Under the pieces are notes generated by a model. That model did not search any database. It saw only the letters and a program-made list of their open reading frames with translations, and was not told the origin of the DNA. This document shows positions 1-10,100 of a stretch of DNA of 64,000 nt, one piece after another. A program made the position numbers and the translations under genes. The stretch comes from Paenibacillus sp. J31TS4. Lineage in GTDB: Bacteria; Bacillota; Bacilli; Paenibacillales; NBRC-103111. Positions within the stretch are counted from its first letter, which is position 1. Every line of letters starts with the position of its first letter. The stretch is from contig NZ_BOSI01000002.1 in assembly GCF_018403265.1 (NCBI RefSeq), positions 682,001 through 746,000 of the forward strand. Reading direction: 5' to 3'.

Positions 1-156
1 GCGGGCTATACCGACAACTACATCCAGGTCGTCTTCCCGGGGACCGAGGATATGCTGGGCAAGCTCGTCAAGGTCAAGCTGACCGAAGCGGGCGTAAACG
101 AATGCCGCGGCAGCTTCGTCCGCGTGCTGGACGAGGATCGGGCAGCGGTCGTCTAG
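1..156 (+). CDS. mtaB: MtaB C-terminus (tRNA t6A37 methylthiotransferase), partial
   Basis: Only the last 51 codons are present; the gene enters from outside the window in frame 1 and stops at TAG 154-156. The piece begins AGYTDNYIQVVF and has the beta-rich pattern of a TRAM RNA-binding domain (GxLVKVKLTEAG, then a short basic C-terminus), which closes radical-SAM methylthiotransferases. MtaB adds the 2-methylthio group to N6-threonylcarbamoyladenosine at position 37 of tRNAs. The call leans on context: in B. subtilis yqeV (mtaB) is followed by yqeW, and a YqeW-type transporter follows here. Another TRAM methylthiotransferase such as MiaB cannot be excluded from this fragment alone. Confidence 0.7.
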   Translation, partial: AGYTDNYIQVVFPGTEDMLGKLVKVKLTEAGVNECRGSFVRVLDEDRAAVV

Positions 157-185
157 CACCGTCCGTTAGAAGAAAAACGCGTGTG

Positions 186-234
186 AGGATTTCGCTGCCG
201 TCCGGGAGGACGGAGCGGAATCCTTCTTGTTTTG
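186..234 (+). terminator. Rho-independent terminator after mtaB
   Basis: An imperfect stem of about 17 bp pairs AGGATTTCGCTGCCGTCC (186-203) with GGACGGAGCGGAATCCT (208-224) around a GGGA loop, and is followed by a T-rich tail TCTTGTTTTG. It lies between mtaB and the NUDIX gene. Confidence 0.7.
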
Positions 235-263
235 TCCATACAAGAGAAGAGGAGAGAGGAAGG

Positions 264-710
264 ATGAAGGTGAAGGAGCTGTCGGCAGGCGGCGTTGTGT
301 ACCGCAGGAAGGGCGGCGCGCTCGAAATCCAGATGATCCAGGACCGGTTCGGCAAAATTACGCTCCCGAAGGGCAAGCTGGAAGAAGGGGAGACGGTCGA
401 GCAGGCGGCGCTGCGGGAAATCGAGGAGGAGACGGGCATCCGGGGTACGATCCGGTACCCGCTCGAAGTCGTGGGATACCGGTATACCCATCCGGATCGG
501 GGCGAGGTGGACAAGGAGGTCCATTATTTCCTCGTGGAGGCGCTGGACGGCGAGCTTCAGGCCCAGATCGAGGAAATCCGCGGCGTCGAATGGCTCTCGC
601 CCGACGAGGCGTGGAGCCAGCAGTGCAGAGCGGGCTACGACAACAATGTTTCCGTAGTGGAGAAAGCCCTGCTCAAGCTGAAGGCGGAAGGAGCGGCGGA
701 GAGCCGCTGA
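264..710 (+). CDS. NUDIX hydrolase
   Basis: A 148-residue single-domain NUDIX protein that would hydrolyse a nucleoside diphosphate linked to another moiety, with a divalent metal. The Nudix box is complete: G37, E43, then R51-E52-I53-x-E55-E56-x-G58-I59, so it should be catalytically competent. The start is the ATG at 264, preceded by GAGAGAGGAAGG; in-frame sequence upstream overlaps the terminator and the mtaB end and lacks a ribosome site. The N-terminus (KELSAGGVVYRR) resembles the MutT/Ap4A-hydrolase-like branch, but substrate cannot be read from the sequence. The gene converges on the transporter at 736-1689 with only 25 bp between stops. Confidence 0.9.
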   Translation: MKVKELSAGGVVYRRKGGALEIQMIQDRFGKITLPKGKLEEGETVEQAALREIEEETGIRGTIRYPLEVVGYRYTHPDRGEVDKEVHYFLVEALDGELQAQIEEIRGVEWLSPDEAWSQQCRAGYDNNVSVVEKALLKLKAEGAAESR

Positions 711-735
711 CGAGAGCAGCCGATAGGAAGGCGCC

Positions 736-1689
736 TCACGTCAGCCTTCGGATCAGAGGGGTATAGCAGAGAGGCAGCGCGACGAGTGAGCTGACGATGT
801 TGAAGATCGTCTGGGCATGGGCGATCTGGGTGGCTGGGGCATCTGCCAGGTAGCTCACTCCGTTAGCGAGCACGGACAGGAGCGGATAGAAGAGCACGGC
901 GCCGCCTACATTGAGCAGGATATGGGACCAGGCAACATAGACGCCGTACCGGCTGCCGCCGATGCTCGCCATCAAGGCAGTGACGCACGTGCCGACATTC
1001 GCGCCGATCGTAATGGCGATGCCGACTTCCGGGCTGATCGCCTGGACCGAGGCGAGGCCCATCGCCATCGTGATCGTCACGACGCTGCTGTGGATCAATC
1101 CGGTCAGCACCGCTCCGGCAATCATCGCCCAGAGGAGGCTGCTCTTGGCTTGGTCGACGAACCAGCCGAACAAGCCGAGTGACCGCAGCTCGGGCAGAAT
1201 GGACTGCATAACCTCCATGCCGAGCAGCAGACAGGCGAATCCGCATACGGCGAGCGAGACGTAGCGGAGATGATGGCTCCACAGTTGGGGCTTCGACCGC
1301 AGCTCGGGCAGCAGATAGCTCAGCAGGAAGAGGGCGAGCGAGACGGCGAACAGGCCGGGTGCGTTCTTGCCGAGCTGCAGGCCGATCAGCTCGGTGGTGA
1401 GGCACGTGCCGATGTTCGTGCCGAGGATGATCCCGAGCGATTGCGGAAAGGTCATTAGGCCGGTATTGACGAGTCCGATCGCGATGACGGTGACGGCGGT
1501 GCTGCTCTGCATAGCGGCGGTCAGCCCGGTGGAGGCGGCCATGCCGCGGAGCGGAGTGCGGGTGAATCGCTCGAGCGCCGTTTTCAGATGCTGGCCCGCC
1601 CATTGGTGAAGCGCCCATTCCATGCTCTTCATGCCGAGCAGGAAGACGGCGAGGCCGAGGGACATGGGGACGAAGAGTGCGGTGAACAT
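736..1689 (-). CDS. yqeW: Na/Pi-cotransporter family protein, YqeW-like
   Basis: A 317-residue polytopic membrane protein of the sodium/phosphate cotransporter type II family (NptA/PNaS). It carries the family's inverted duplication: a first half with Q61-S-S-T and a TNIGTC motif, and a second half with H-S-S-V and an ANVGTCVTA motif. About eight hydrophobic segments are visible and there is no C-terminal PhoU domain, matching the short YqeW type. The start is ATG 1687-1689 with AAGGAG upstream on the minus strand; a longer in-frame reading has no ribosome site. In B. subtilis yqeW lies between yqeV (mtaB) and rpsU, so position supports orthology. Transport of phosphate is family knowledge, not shown here. 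Confidence 0.88.
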   Translation of the reverse strand: MFTALFVPMSLGLAVFLLGMKSMEWALHQWAGQHLKTALERFTRTPLRGMAASTGLTAAMQSSTAVTVIAIGLVNTGLMTFPQSLGIILGTNIGTCLTTELIGLQLGKNAPGLFAVSLALFLLSYLLPELRSKPQLWSHHLRYVSLAVCGFACLLLGMEVMQSILPELRSLGLFGWFVDQAKSSLLWAMIAGAVLTGLIHSSVVTITMAMGLASVQAISPEVGIAITIGANVGTCVTALMASIGGSRYGVYVAWSHILLNVGGAVLFYPLLSVLANGVSYLADAPATQIAHAQTIFNIVSSLVALPLCYTPLIRRLT

Positions 1690-1765
1690 GCCGGCTTGTC
1701 TCCTTTTTGCTGGAAATGGTTTATGTATATGCGGGACAACCGCCGAACATGATGGGAGGAAGCGT

Positions 1766-3145
1766 ATGGCAGACATATGGCTGAAGCGCAAGCGCAAGCC
1801 GCGCACGGAAGAAGGACATCCCTGGATTTATCAGAATGAGGTGGAACGGGTAGAGGGCGAGCCTGAGCCGGGCGCGCTTGTCCGTGTGCGGAACCACAAG
1901 AGCCAGCTGCTGGGAACGGGCTATTTTAACGAACGGTCGCAGATCGTCGTACGTCTTGTCTCCTTTGACGAGCTAGCCGAGATGGACACGGCTTTCTTCG
2001 AGGAGAGAATCCGCCGCTGTCTGGAACACCGCCGCCGGTTTCTGGAGGACCCTTCATCCTGCCGGCTCGTGTACGGCGAGGCGGATTACCTGCCCGGACT
2101 CATCGTCGACAAGTTCGGCGAGGTGCTCGTCGTCCAGCTGCTTACGCTGGGGATGGACAAGCGGCGGGAGGCGATTGTGGAGGCGCTCGTCCGTGTGGTT
2201 GGTCCGGCGGGCATCTACGAGCGCAGCGACGTATCGGTCCGGGAGCTGGAGGGGCTGGAGCAGCGGAAAGGACCGCTGTACGGCGACTGTCCGCGGTATG
2301 TGGAAATCAGGGAGAACGGCCTAAAGCTGGAGGTCGATATCGAGGAAGGGCAGAAGACCGGATATTTCTTCGACCAGAGGGAGAATCGCGCGATGCTGCA
2401 GCCGCTCATGACCGGCTGGGGAGCGCGCAGCGGCATTGAACGCCAGGAGATCCGGGAGGAGAACGGAGAAAGCCGGCTGGTGCCGGTCAACGCCAACGGC
2501 AAGGAGGTCACCTTCCCGTACTGGGACGGGGCGACGGTGCTCGAATGCTTCGCGCATACCGGCAGCTTCACGCTGCACGCCTGCCAGTACGGCGCCAAGA
2601 AGGTGACGTGCCTCGATGTCTCCGAGCACGCGATCGAAACAGCGAAGCGGAACGTGGAGCTTAACGGCTTCACGGACCGCGTTGAGTTCGTCGTGGCGGA
2701 CGCTTTTGCCTATTTGCGGGAGCAAGTGCACGGGCTGGACCAGCGGAAGGAGCGCGCGGCAGCCGGCGCGAGCAAGGTCGATACGTCCGTCAAGCTGACC
2801 GGAGGCCGGACATGGGACGTCGTCATTCTCGACCCGCCGGCGTTCGCCAAGACGCGCAGCGCCGTTGAGGGTGCCTGCCGGGGCTACAAAGATATCAACC
2901 TGCACGGGATGAAGCTGGTCAACGAGGGCGGCTATCTGGTTACCGCGAGCTGCTCGTACCACATGCGGCCGGATCTGTTCCTGGAGACGATTCACGAGGC
3001 GGCGACCGACGCGGGCAAGACGCTCCGGCTGATCGCATTCACGGGAGCCGGGAAGGACCATCCCCGCATCCTCGGCGTCGACGAAGGCCATTACCTGAAA
3101 TACGCGATTTTTGAAGTCCGCAGCAAGAAAACGGCCTCCCGCTGA
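1766..3145 (+). CDS. rlmI: RlmI-like class I SAM-dependent rRNA methyltransferase
   Basis: A 459-residue protein with an N-terminal PUA RNA-binding domain (residues about 3-80) and a C-terminal Rossmann methyltransferase. Visible motifs are the SAM-binding VLECFAHTGSFTLHA segment and the catalytic-site DPPAFAK with the later SCSYHM. The family makes m5C1962 in 23S rRNA (E. coli RlmI; B. subtilis YwbD is the relative). It is longer than E. coli RlmI (about 396) because of two insertions: one near residues 215-250 before the SAM motif and one near 320-350 before the DPPAF motif. The ATG at 1766 follows GGGAGGA. The gene diverges from the yqeW-type transporter with 76 bp between starts. Confidence 0.87.
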   Translation: MADIWLKRKRKPRTEEGHPWIYQNEVERVEGEPEPGALVRVRNHKSQLLGTGYFNERSQIVVRLVSFDELAEMDTAFFEERIRRCLEHRRRFLEDPSSCRLVYGEADYLPGLIVDKFGEVLVVQLLTLGMDKRREAIVEALVRVVGPAGIYERSDVSVRELEGLEQRKGPLYGDCPRYVEIRENGLKLEVDIEEGQKTGYFFDQRENRAMLQPLMTGWGARSGIERQEIREENGESRLVPVNANGKEVTFPYWDGATVLECFAHTGSFTLHACQYGAKKVTCLDVSEHAIETAKRNVELNGFTDRVEFVVADAFAYLREQVHGLDQRKERAAAGASKVDTSVKLTGGRTWDVVILDPPAFAKTRSAVEGACRGYKDINLHGMKLVNEGGYLVTASCSYHMRPDLFLETIHEAATDAGKTLRLIAFTGAGKDHPRILGVDEGHYLKYAIFEVRSKKTASR

Positions 3146-3482
3146 ACCGGCGGCCGCTGCGGAATCTCCATACGAAAGCGGCGCCTTAGTCCGGGCTCAT
3201 CCGGGCTAGGGCTCTCTGCCGTTTTTCCGGCTGCCGGCAACTGGCAACGAATCGCCTTCGGCTGCTTAAGGCGAACCGCTTTCGGCTGGTCGCAAAGCGC
3301 CCCCGGCTCCGCCCCGTGGATCCGCCGAGGCGGACCGGCGAGCGCCGAAGGGCCGGAGTGCGAGCGGTAGGCACGAGGAGATGCTGCCACGGCTTTCCAA
3401 TGAAGAGGCGAACAAACGATCTCCCCTCTCCCATACGAGTGTGATAGAATAGAAGGATAGAGCAAGAGGGAGGAACAACGGA
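3146..3482 (+). other. Gene-free spacer before addB
   Basis: No coding region is supported here. It holds short hairpins, including CGCCTT/AAGGCG near 3251-3271 and TCCGCC/GGCGGA near 3320-3333, and two near-identical CGCCTTCGGCTG / CGCTTTCGGCTG segments. None has a clear T-run, so I cannot name an rlmI terminator. The addB promoter is probably at its downstream end. Confidence 0.5.
3442..3450 (+). promoter_or_regulatory. Possible extended -10 promoter of addBA-sbcDC
   Basis: TGATAGAAT is an extended -10 (TGn plus TAGAAT) 33 bp before the addB start. There is no convincing -35 about 17 bp upstream, so this rests on the extended -10 alone. Confidence 0.4.
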
Positions 3483-6400
3483 ATGGCACTGCGCTTTGTG
3501 ATCGGACGGGCGGGAAGCGGCAAGACCGAGAGATGTTTGGACGAAATTAGGAGCGAGCTGAGGAGGGATCCTTCCGGCCCACCCCTTCTGCTGCTCGTGC
3601 CCGAGCAGGCGACGTTCCAGGCGGAGCATGCGCTGGTGACGACGCCGGGGATCGCCGGGATGATTCGCGCCCAGGTGTACAGCTTTCCCCGTCTGGCCTG
3701 GCGGATCATGCAGGAGACAGGAGGCACCTCCGGCGTGCCGATCGACGCGACAGGCAAGACGATGCTCGTCCAGCGTCTGCTGCACAAGCATGCGGACCGC
3801 TTCGAGCTGTTTCACGCTTCCGCGGACAAGGCGGGCTTCGCGGGAGAGGTGCTCGGATTTTTCGACGAGCTGAAGAAGCAGTGCATTCAGGCGCAGGCGT
3901 TCTCCGCACATGGCAAGCGGCTGGCTCCGCTCCTCGAGGAGGAGCCCGGTCTGCTGAAGCAGAAGCTCGCCGATTTGCAGACGCTCTACGAGGACTACGA
4001 AGCGGCGATGGCCGGCGTCTATCTCGACACCGACAGCTACCTCGACCATATGGTCCGGCAGCTGCCCGCTAGTACGCTGCTGGAGGGGGCCGATTTGTGG
4101 GTCGACGGGTTCTTCGGCTTCACTCCTCTGGAGATGCAAGCAATTCTGCAGTGCGCACGCCACGCCCGCTCGGTGACGGTGACGCTCTGTCTCGACCGCC
4201 CGTATGAGGCCGGGGACGAGCCCGATGAGCTGGACCTGTTCTATCCGACAGCCGCCGCCATGGCGAGGCTGAGGAGCTGGGCGCAGGGGGCCGGCATCCG
4301 GTCGGAGGAGGTCGTCGTGCTGGAGAACCCGACGCCTCCCCGGTACCTGAGCAGCCCGATGCTCGCCCACCTGGAGAGTCAGTTTGACCACCGGCTGTCT
4401 GGGCGGACGGAGCCGTACGCGGGCAGTGCGGACGCCCCGTGCAGCCTGTCGGTGAACGCTGCCGCGAACCCGAAGGCCGAGGTGGACGGAGTGGCGAGAC
4501 GGATGCTCCGGCTGGCCGCCGACGAGGGCGTCCGCTGGCGGGATATGGCCGTCATGGTCCGAGACATGGAAGGATACGGCGAGCGGATCGCCTCCGTGTT
4601 CGCCGAGTTCGGCATCCCTTACTTCCTCGATAAGAAGCGAAGCGTGACGCACCATCCGCTGGCCGAATTCGTCCGGTCGGCTCTCGATGTGGCGCTGCAC
4701 CACTGGCGGTACGAAGCCGTGTTCCGCTGCGTGAAGACGGACTTCTTCCTTCCGCTGGAGGGAGAGGCGGACGGCGTCGCCGTAGGCCGCCATCAGATGG
4801 ACGAGCTGGAGAACCATGTGCTCGCTTACGGTATCCAGGGCTACCGTTGGAAGGACGAGCGGTCGTGGATGCTGCAGGGTGAGCTGGCGCTGGAAGAGGA
4901 GGAGACCGGGCAGCTTCACCGGCCCGATCCGGACTATGTGAGGATGATCCGCCTCTGCCGGAGGCTCGTCACCGGTCCGCTTGAGCGGTTCGAGGAGAGC
5001 TTCGGCCGGGCCCGTACCGTCCGGGAGATGGCAGAGGCGCTGTATGTCCTGCTGGATGAGGTTAGGGCGCCGGAGCGGCTAGAGCGCTGGAGCGACGAGG
5101 CACTGGGGGCAGGACAGCCGGAGAAGGCAAGAGAGCATGCCCAAATGTGGGACAGGCTGATCGATCTGATCGACCAGCTCGACGAGATGCTGGGGGACGA
5201 TGCGATGGAGCCCGGGCGCTTCGCCGATCTGGTGGACGCCGGTCTGGACAGCATTCGGCTCGGACACGTCCCCCCCGCCGTCGATCAGGTGCTGATCGGC
5301 AGCATCGACCGGACCCGGTCGACCCGGATCAAGTACTGCTTCGTGCTGGGCGTGAACGATGGCGTCATGCCGGCCAAGGTGAATCTCGACGGCATTCTGT
5401 CTGAGAACGAGAGGGAGTTTCTGTGCGAGGCGGGGATGGGACTCGCCGACGGCGGGCGGCGCCGGCAGCTGGACGAACAGCTGCTTCTTTACTCGGTCTT
5501 CTGCACGCCGTCCGAGCATCTGTGGATCAGCTACCCGCTCGCCGACGACGAGGGCAAGGCGCTGCTGCCGTCCGAGATCGTCAGGCAGGTGCGTGCCATG
5601 TTTCCGCTCCTCGCGGAGACCATGCTCCTCGCGGAGCCGTCTCCGGAACAGCCGCTGTCCGAGCAGATGGGCTACGTATCGCCGACGGCGCAGGCGATTT
5701 CGTATCTGATCGTGCAGATCAAGCAGTGGATGAAGACGGGGGAGATGTCGCCTTTTTGGTGGGACGTCTACAACTGGTTCGTGACCCGGGACGACTGGCA
5801 GGACAAGGTGCAGATGATGACGCGCTCGCTTCAGTTCACGAACAGGGAGGAGCCGCTCGCGCCGGAGACGAGCCGCCAGCTGTACGGAACCCGGCTGCAG
5901 GCGAGCGTCTCCCGTATGGAGAAATTCGTCGCCTGCCCGTTCTCGCAGTTCGCTTCCCACGGACTGCGGCTCAAGGAGCGGAGGGTGTTCCGCCTCGAGG
6001 CTCCCGATATCGGCCAGCTGTTCCACGCCGCTCTGAGCGGCCTGGTGCAGTCGATCCAGCATGAGCAGGCCGACTGGGCGACGCTTCAGGCGGACGAGCT
6101 GCTGGACCGGGCGTCCGAGACGGTGGACCGGCTGGCGCCGCGCCTGCAAGGCGAGATTCTGCTCAGCACGCCGCGCTACCGCTACATCGCCCGCAAGCTC
6201 AAGGGCATCGTTGGCCGGGCGACGCTCATTCTCGCCGAGCATGCCTGCAGAAGCGGCTTCGCGCCTGTCGGCCTGGAGCTGGGCTTTGGGCCGGACGAGC
6301 CGCTGCCGCCGCTTCGTTTTGAGCTCGAGAACGGCTGCGTGATGGAAGTGATCGGTCGGATTGACCGGGTCGACTCCGCCGTCGGCGAGAGGGGGCTTCT

Positions 6401-7148
6401 GCTACGGGTCGTCGACTACAAATCCAGCAGCACGGACCTGCGGCTGCCGGAGCTGTACTACGGCCTGTCGCTGCAGATGCTGACCTATCTCGACGTTGTG
6501 CTGACCCATGCCGAGCAGTGGCTCGGCCAGCCCGCCTCCCCGGCAGGGGTTCTCTACTTCCATGTTCACAATCCGATCCTCGGCGCGTCGGCTCCGATGA
6601 CGCCGGAGGCCGCGGACGCCGAGATGCGCAAACGGTTCAAGATGAAGGGGCTCGTGCTGGCCGACAAGGAAGCGGTGCAGCTGATGGACACCAAGCTGGA
6701 CAAAGGCTATTCGGAGATCATCCCCGTCGCTCTCAAAGCCGACGGAGGCTTTTATTCCAACGCGTCGGTTGCGACGCCTGAGCAGTGGAGCCAGCTGAGG
6801 AGCTACGTGCGCGGCACCATCCGGCAAATCGGAACCGAGCTGACGAACGGGGAAGTGGGAATCCGGCCGTTCCGGATGGGACCCAAGGCGGCGTGTACGT
6901 TCTGTTCGTTCCGGCCGGTCTGCCAGTTCGATCCGCTGCTGGAGGGGAACCAATATCGGGTGCTGGACCGGCGCACCAAGGACGACGTCTGGGCGTCGCT
7001 GGCTCCAGCGGAACCGAGCTCCCAAACGGGAGGGCTGCTGCTGCCGCCAGGCGTGGCAGCCGGACACGAGACGGAAGGGACCGAGGGCGGTTCCATGACG
7101 GCGGACAATCCGACAGGAAAGGAGAAGAGGCGTAATGACGGAGCATGA
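3483..7148 (+). CDS. addB: AddB, helicase-exonuclease subunit (RecBCD-like)
   Basis: A 1,221-residue subunit of the AddAB complex, which unwinds and resects double-strand DNA ends and loads RecA after Chi recognition. Residues 8-15 form a Walker A (GRAGSGKT). The C-terminal nuclease has GRIDRVD and VVDYKSS, the metal-binding residues of the RecB-type nuclease. The iron-sulphur cysteines are C818, C1138, C1141 and C1147, the spacing reported for B. subtilis AddB (C801, C1121, C1124, C1130). AddB lacks active helicase motifs in this family. The start ATG follows AGGGAGGAACAACGG. Its last 14 bp overlap addA, so the two subunits are translationally coupled. Confidence 0.96.
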   Translation: MALRFVIGRAGSGKTERCLDEIRSELRRDPSGPPLLLLVPEQATFQAEHALVTTPGIAGMIRAQVYSFPRLAWRIMQETGGTSGVPIDATGKTMLVQRLLHKHADRFELFHASADKAGFAGEVLGFFDELKKQCIQAQAFSAHGKRLAPLLEEEPGLLKQKLADLQTLYEDYEAAMAGVYLDTDSYLDHMVRQLPASTLLEGADLWVDGFFGFTPLEMQAILQCARHARSVTVTLCLDRPYEAGDEPDELDLFYPTAAAMARLRSWAQGAGIRSEEVVVLENPTPPRYLSSPMLAHLESQFDHRLSGRTEPYAGSADAPCSLSVNAAANPKAEVDGVARRMLRLAADEGVRWRDMAVMVRDMEGYGERIASVFAEFGIPYFLDKKRSVTHHPLAEFVRSALDVALHHWRYEAVFRCVKTDFFLPLEGEADGVAVGRHQMDELENHVLAYGIQGYRWKDERSWMLQGELALEEEETGQLHRPDPDYVRMIRLCRRLVTGPLERFEESFGRARTVREMAEALYVLLDEVRAPERLERWSDEALGAGQPEKAREHAQMWDRLIDLIDQLDEMLGDDAMEPGRFADLVDAGLDSIRLGHVPPAVDQVLIGSIDRTRSTRIKYCFVLGVNDGVMPAKVNLDGILSENEREFLCEAGMGLADGGRRRQLDEQLLLYSVFCTPSEHLWISYPLADDEGKALLPSEIVRQVRAMFPLLAETMLLAEPSPEQPLSEQMGYVSPTAQAISYLIVQIKQWMKTGEMSPFWWDVYNWFVTRDDWQDKVQMMTRSLQFTNREEPLAPETSRQLYGTRLQASVSRMEKFVACPFSQFASHGLRLKERRVFRLEAPDIGQLFHAALSGLVQSIQHEQADWATLQADELLDRASETVDRLAPRLQGEILLSTPRYRYIARKLKGIVGRATLILAEHACRSGFAPVGLELGFGPDEPLPPLRFELENGCVMEVIGRIDRVDSAVGERGLLLRVVDYKSSSTDLRLPELYYGLSLQMLTYLDVVLTHAEQWLGQPASPAGVLYFHVHNPILGASAPMTPEAADAEMRKRFKMKGLVLADKEAVQLMDTKLDKGYSEIIPVALKADGGFYSNASVATPEQWSQLRSYVRGTIRQIGTELTNGEVGIRPFRMGPKAACTFCSFRPVCQFDPLLEGNQYRVLDRRTKDDVWASLAPAEPSSQTGGLLLPPGVAAGHETEGTEGGSMTADNPTGKEKRRNDGA

Positions 7149-10100
7149 CAAGAAAGAACCGAGGCCCGGTCCCGCGACCCGGGACGCCGATTGGGCGGAG
7201 ACGGGCCGCGGGGACGGTAAAGAGGACCAGATGGTTGACGTCGGAGAGACCGCCGCAGAGATAGCAGGCGACATCGTCCGCGAGGAAGCTGTCCGCCCGG
7301 CAGGGGACGGCGCAGCAAGCGTAACCCGGCCGGTGACATCGTCCGCGGTCCCTCCCAAGCCCGCAGGGGCCGTATGGACGGACGGCCAGTGGGAAGCTAT
7401 CGCGCGCCGGGGCAGCAATATTCTGGTGGCGGCCGCCGCCGGCTCCGGCAAAACGGCGGTCTTGGTCGAGCGGATCATTCGGCGCGTCTCGGACGAGCGC
7501 GAGCCGGTTGACGTGGACCGGCTGCTGGTCGCCACCTTCACCAAGGCGGCGGCGTCGGAGATGCGCGAGCGCATCCGCGAAGCGCTTGAGAAGGCGCTGT
7601 ACGCAAAACCGGACTCCGCGCATCTGCGCCGGCAGCTCGCGCTTCTCGGCCGCGCTTCGATCACGACGCTCCACTCCTTTTGCCTGGAGGTCATTCAGCG
7701 GTATTACCAGATGATCCGATTGGATCCGGGATTCCGGATTGCGAACGAGACGGAGACGGACATGCTGAGGCAGGACGTGCTGGAGGAATTGTTCGAGGAG
7801 TACTACACGAACGCCGATGCCGCCAGCCCGTTCTGGACGCTGCTCGAATGGTTCGGGGGAGAGAGGAGTGACGAGGCGCTGTTCCGGCTCGTGCTCCGTC
7901 TCCACGACGCCTCGCAGAGCCATCCCGACCCCGCAGGCTGGCTGCAGGAGATGGCCGGCCTATTCGATCCGGAGGGAGAGCGGCCGTCCCTCTGGTTCGA
8001 GACGCTGCAGCGTGACGTGCGTCTCGAGCTGGAGGGCATGCTCGGGCTGCTGGCGGAAGCGTCCCGTCTGGCGGGGCTCCCCGGCGGACCCGCTCCCTAC
8101 CTGGTCAATCTGACCGAAGAGAAGGCCGCACTGGCAGAGCTGCTCCAGCTCAGTGAAGGGGAGTGGGAGGCGCTCTACGCCGCGTTCCAGACGGCCCCGT
8201 TCGGCAGACTCAAGCCGTGCAAGGGAGACGATCTGGATCCTGCGCTGCAGCAGCAGACCAAGGAGCTGCGCGAAATCGCCAAGACGCGCTTCGCCAAGCT
8301 GAAGAGCGAATTGTTCGGGCGGACCCCGGAGGAATACCGGCGCGAGCTCGGCGTCATGCGTCCGCTTATGGAGATGCTGACGGAGCTGACCTTGGCGTTC
8401 GGCGACAGGTTTCAGAAGGGGAAGGCCGGCAAGGGCCTGATCGACTTCGGCGATCTGGAGCATTACTGCCTGGCGATTCTGGCCGACCCGGCCTCGCCGC
8501 CGGGCGAGCTGAGGCCCTCGCTTGCCGCGCAGGATTACCGGAATCAGTTCGTCGAGATTCTGCTCGACGAGTACCAGGACACGAATCTTGTGCAGGAGGC
8601 AATCGTCTCGCTGATCAGCCGGGACGGAGCGGGCAACCGGTTCATGGTCGGAGACGTGAAGCAGAGCATTTACCGGTTCCGGCTCGCCGAGCCAGGCTTG
8701 TTTCTGGCCAAGTACAAAAGCTTCGGCTCGGATGGATCCGGAGACGGCGTCCGGATCGACCTGTCGAGCAATTTCCGCAGCCGGCGCGAGGTTGTGGACG
8801 GAGTTAACTTCCTGTTCAAGCGGTTTATGAAGGAGACGGTCGGCGAGGTCGCTTACGACCGGGATGCCGAGCTGGTATACGGCGCTTCCTATTACGAGCA
8901 GGCGGCCGCAGGCCGCGAGCTGCCGGTCGAGTGGATGCTCATCGACCGCAGCAGGACCGGGCTGGACGAGACGGAAGGCCCGGACGAGCCGGCGGGCGAA
9001 GCCGCGGACGGCGAGGGGCCGGAGGCCGAAGCGGGTCTGCCCGACCCCGAGGAGGAAAGACAGGAATGGGAGACCGCACAGCTTGAGGCTCGCAGCATCG
9101 GCCTTCAAATCCGCCGGCTGCTCGGTGCGGACGGCGGGAAGCCGTTCCAGGTCTACGACAAACGGGAGAAAGGATTGCGAGATGCCACCTACCGCGATAT
9201 CGTGATCCTTCTTCGCGCGACCCAGAGCTGGGCGCCCGTCTTCATGGAAGAACTGAGATTGCTCGGCATTCCTGCCTATGCAGATCTGAACACGGGGTAT
9301 TTTTCCGCGACGGAGGTCGACATCGTCCTCTCGCTCCTGAAGGTGATCGACAACCCTTACCAGGACATTCCTCTCGCAGGCGTCCTCCGGTCGCCGATTC
9401 TCGGCTTGTCGGCGGATGAGCTGGCCGCGATCCGGCTCAAGGACCGGAAAGGGTCGTATTACGCGGCTCTGCTCGCCTTTGCCGAGGAAGAGGGCGGCCG
9501 CGAGGAGCTGCGCGGCCGGATCGTGCGCTTCCTCCGCCAGCTGGAGGGCTGGAGGACGGACGCGCGGCAGGGCTCGCTGACGGATCTCATCCGGACGCTG
9601 TACCGGGAGACGGGCTTTTATGAGTTCGTCGGGGGGATGCCGGGCGGCATCCAGCGGCAGGCGAACCTGCGCGCGCTGCAGGACCGGGCGCGCCAGTACG
9701 AGGCGACCTCGTTCCGCGGCCTGTTCCGGTTCCTCCGCTTTGTGGAGCGGATGCAGGAGAGCGGCGGCGATCTGGGAACGGCACGCGCGCTGGGCGAGCA
9801 GGAGGATGTCGTCCGGATCATGTCGATCCACAAGAGCAAGGGGCTCGAGTTTCCCGTCGTCTTCGTCGCGGGACTGGGCAAAGGCTTCAACCGGATGGAT
9901 TTGCAGGCGGCGTTCCTGCTACACAAGGAGCTGGGCTTCGGTCCGCGGTACGTCGATTTGGAGCAGCGGGTGAGTTATCCGTCGCTGCCTACGCTTGCCA
10001 TTCGCAGACGGATGAAGCTTGAGCTGCTCGCCGAGGAAATGCGGATCCTCTATGTCGCGCTCACGAGAGCGAGAGAGAAGCTGTTCCTGCTTGGGACTGT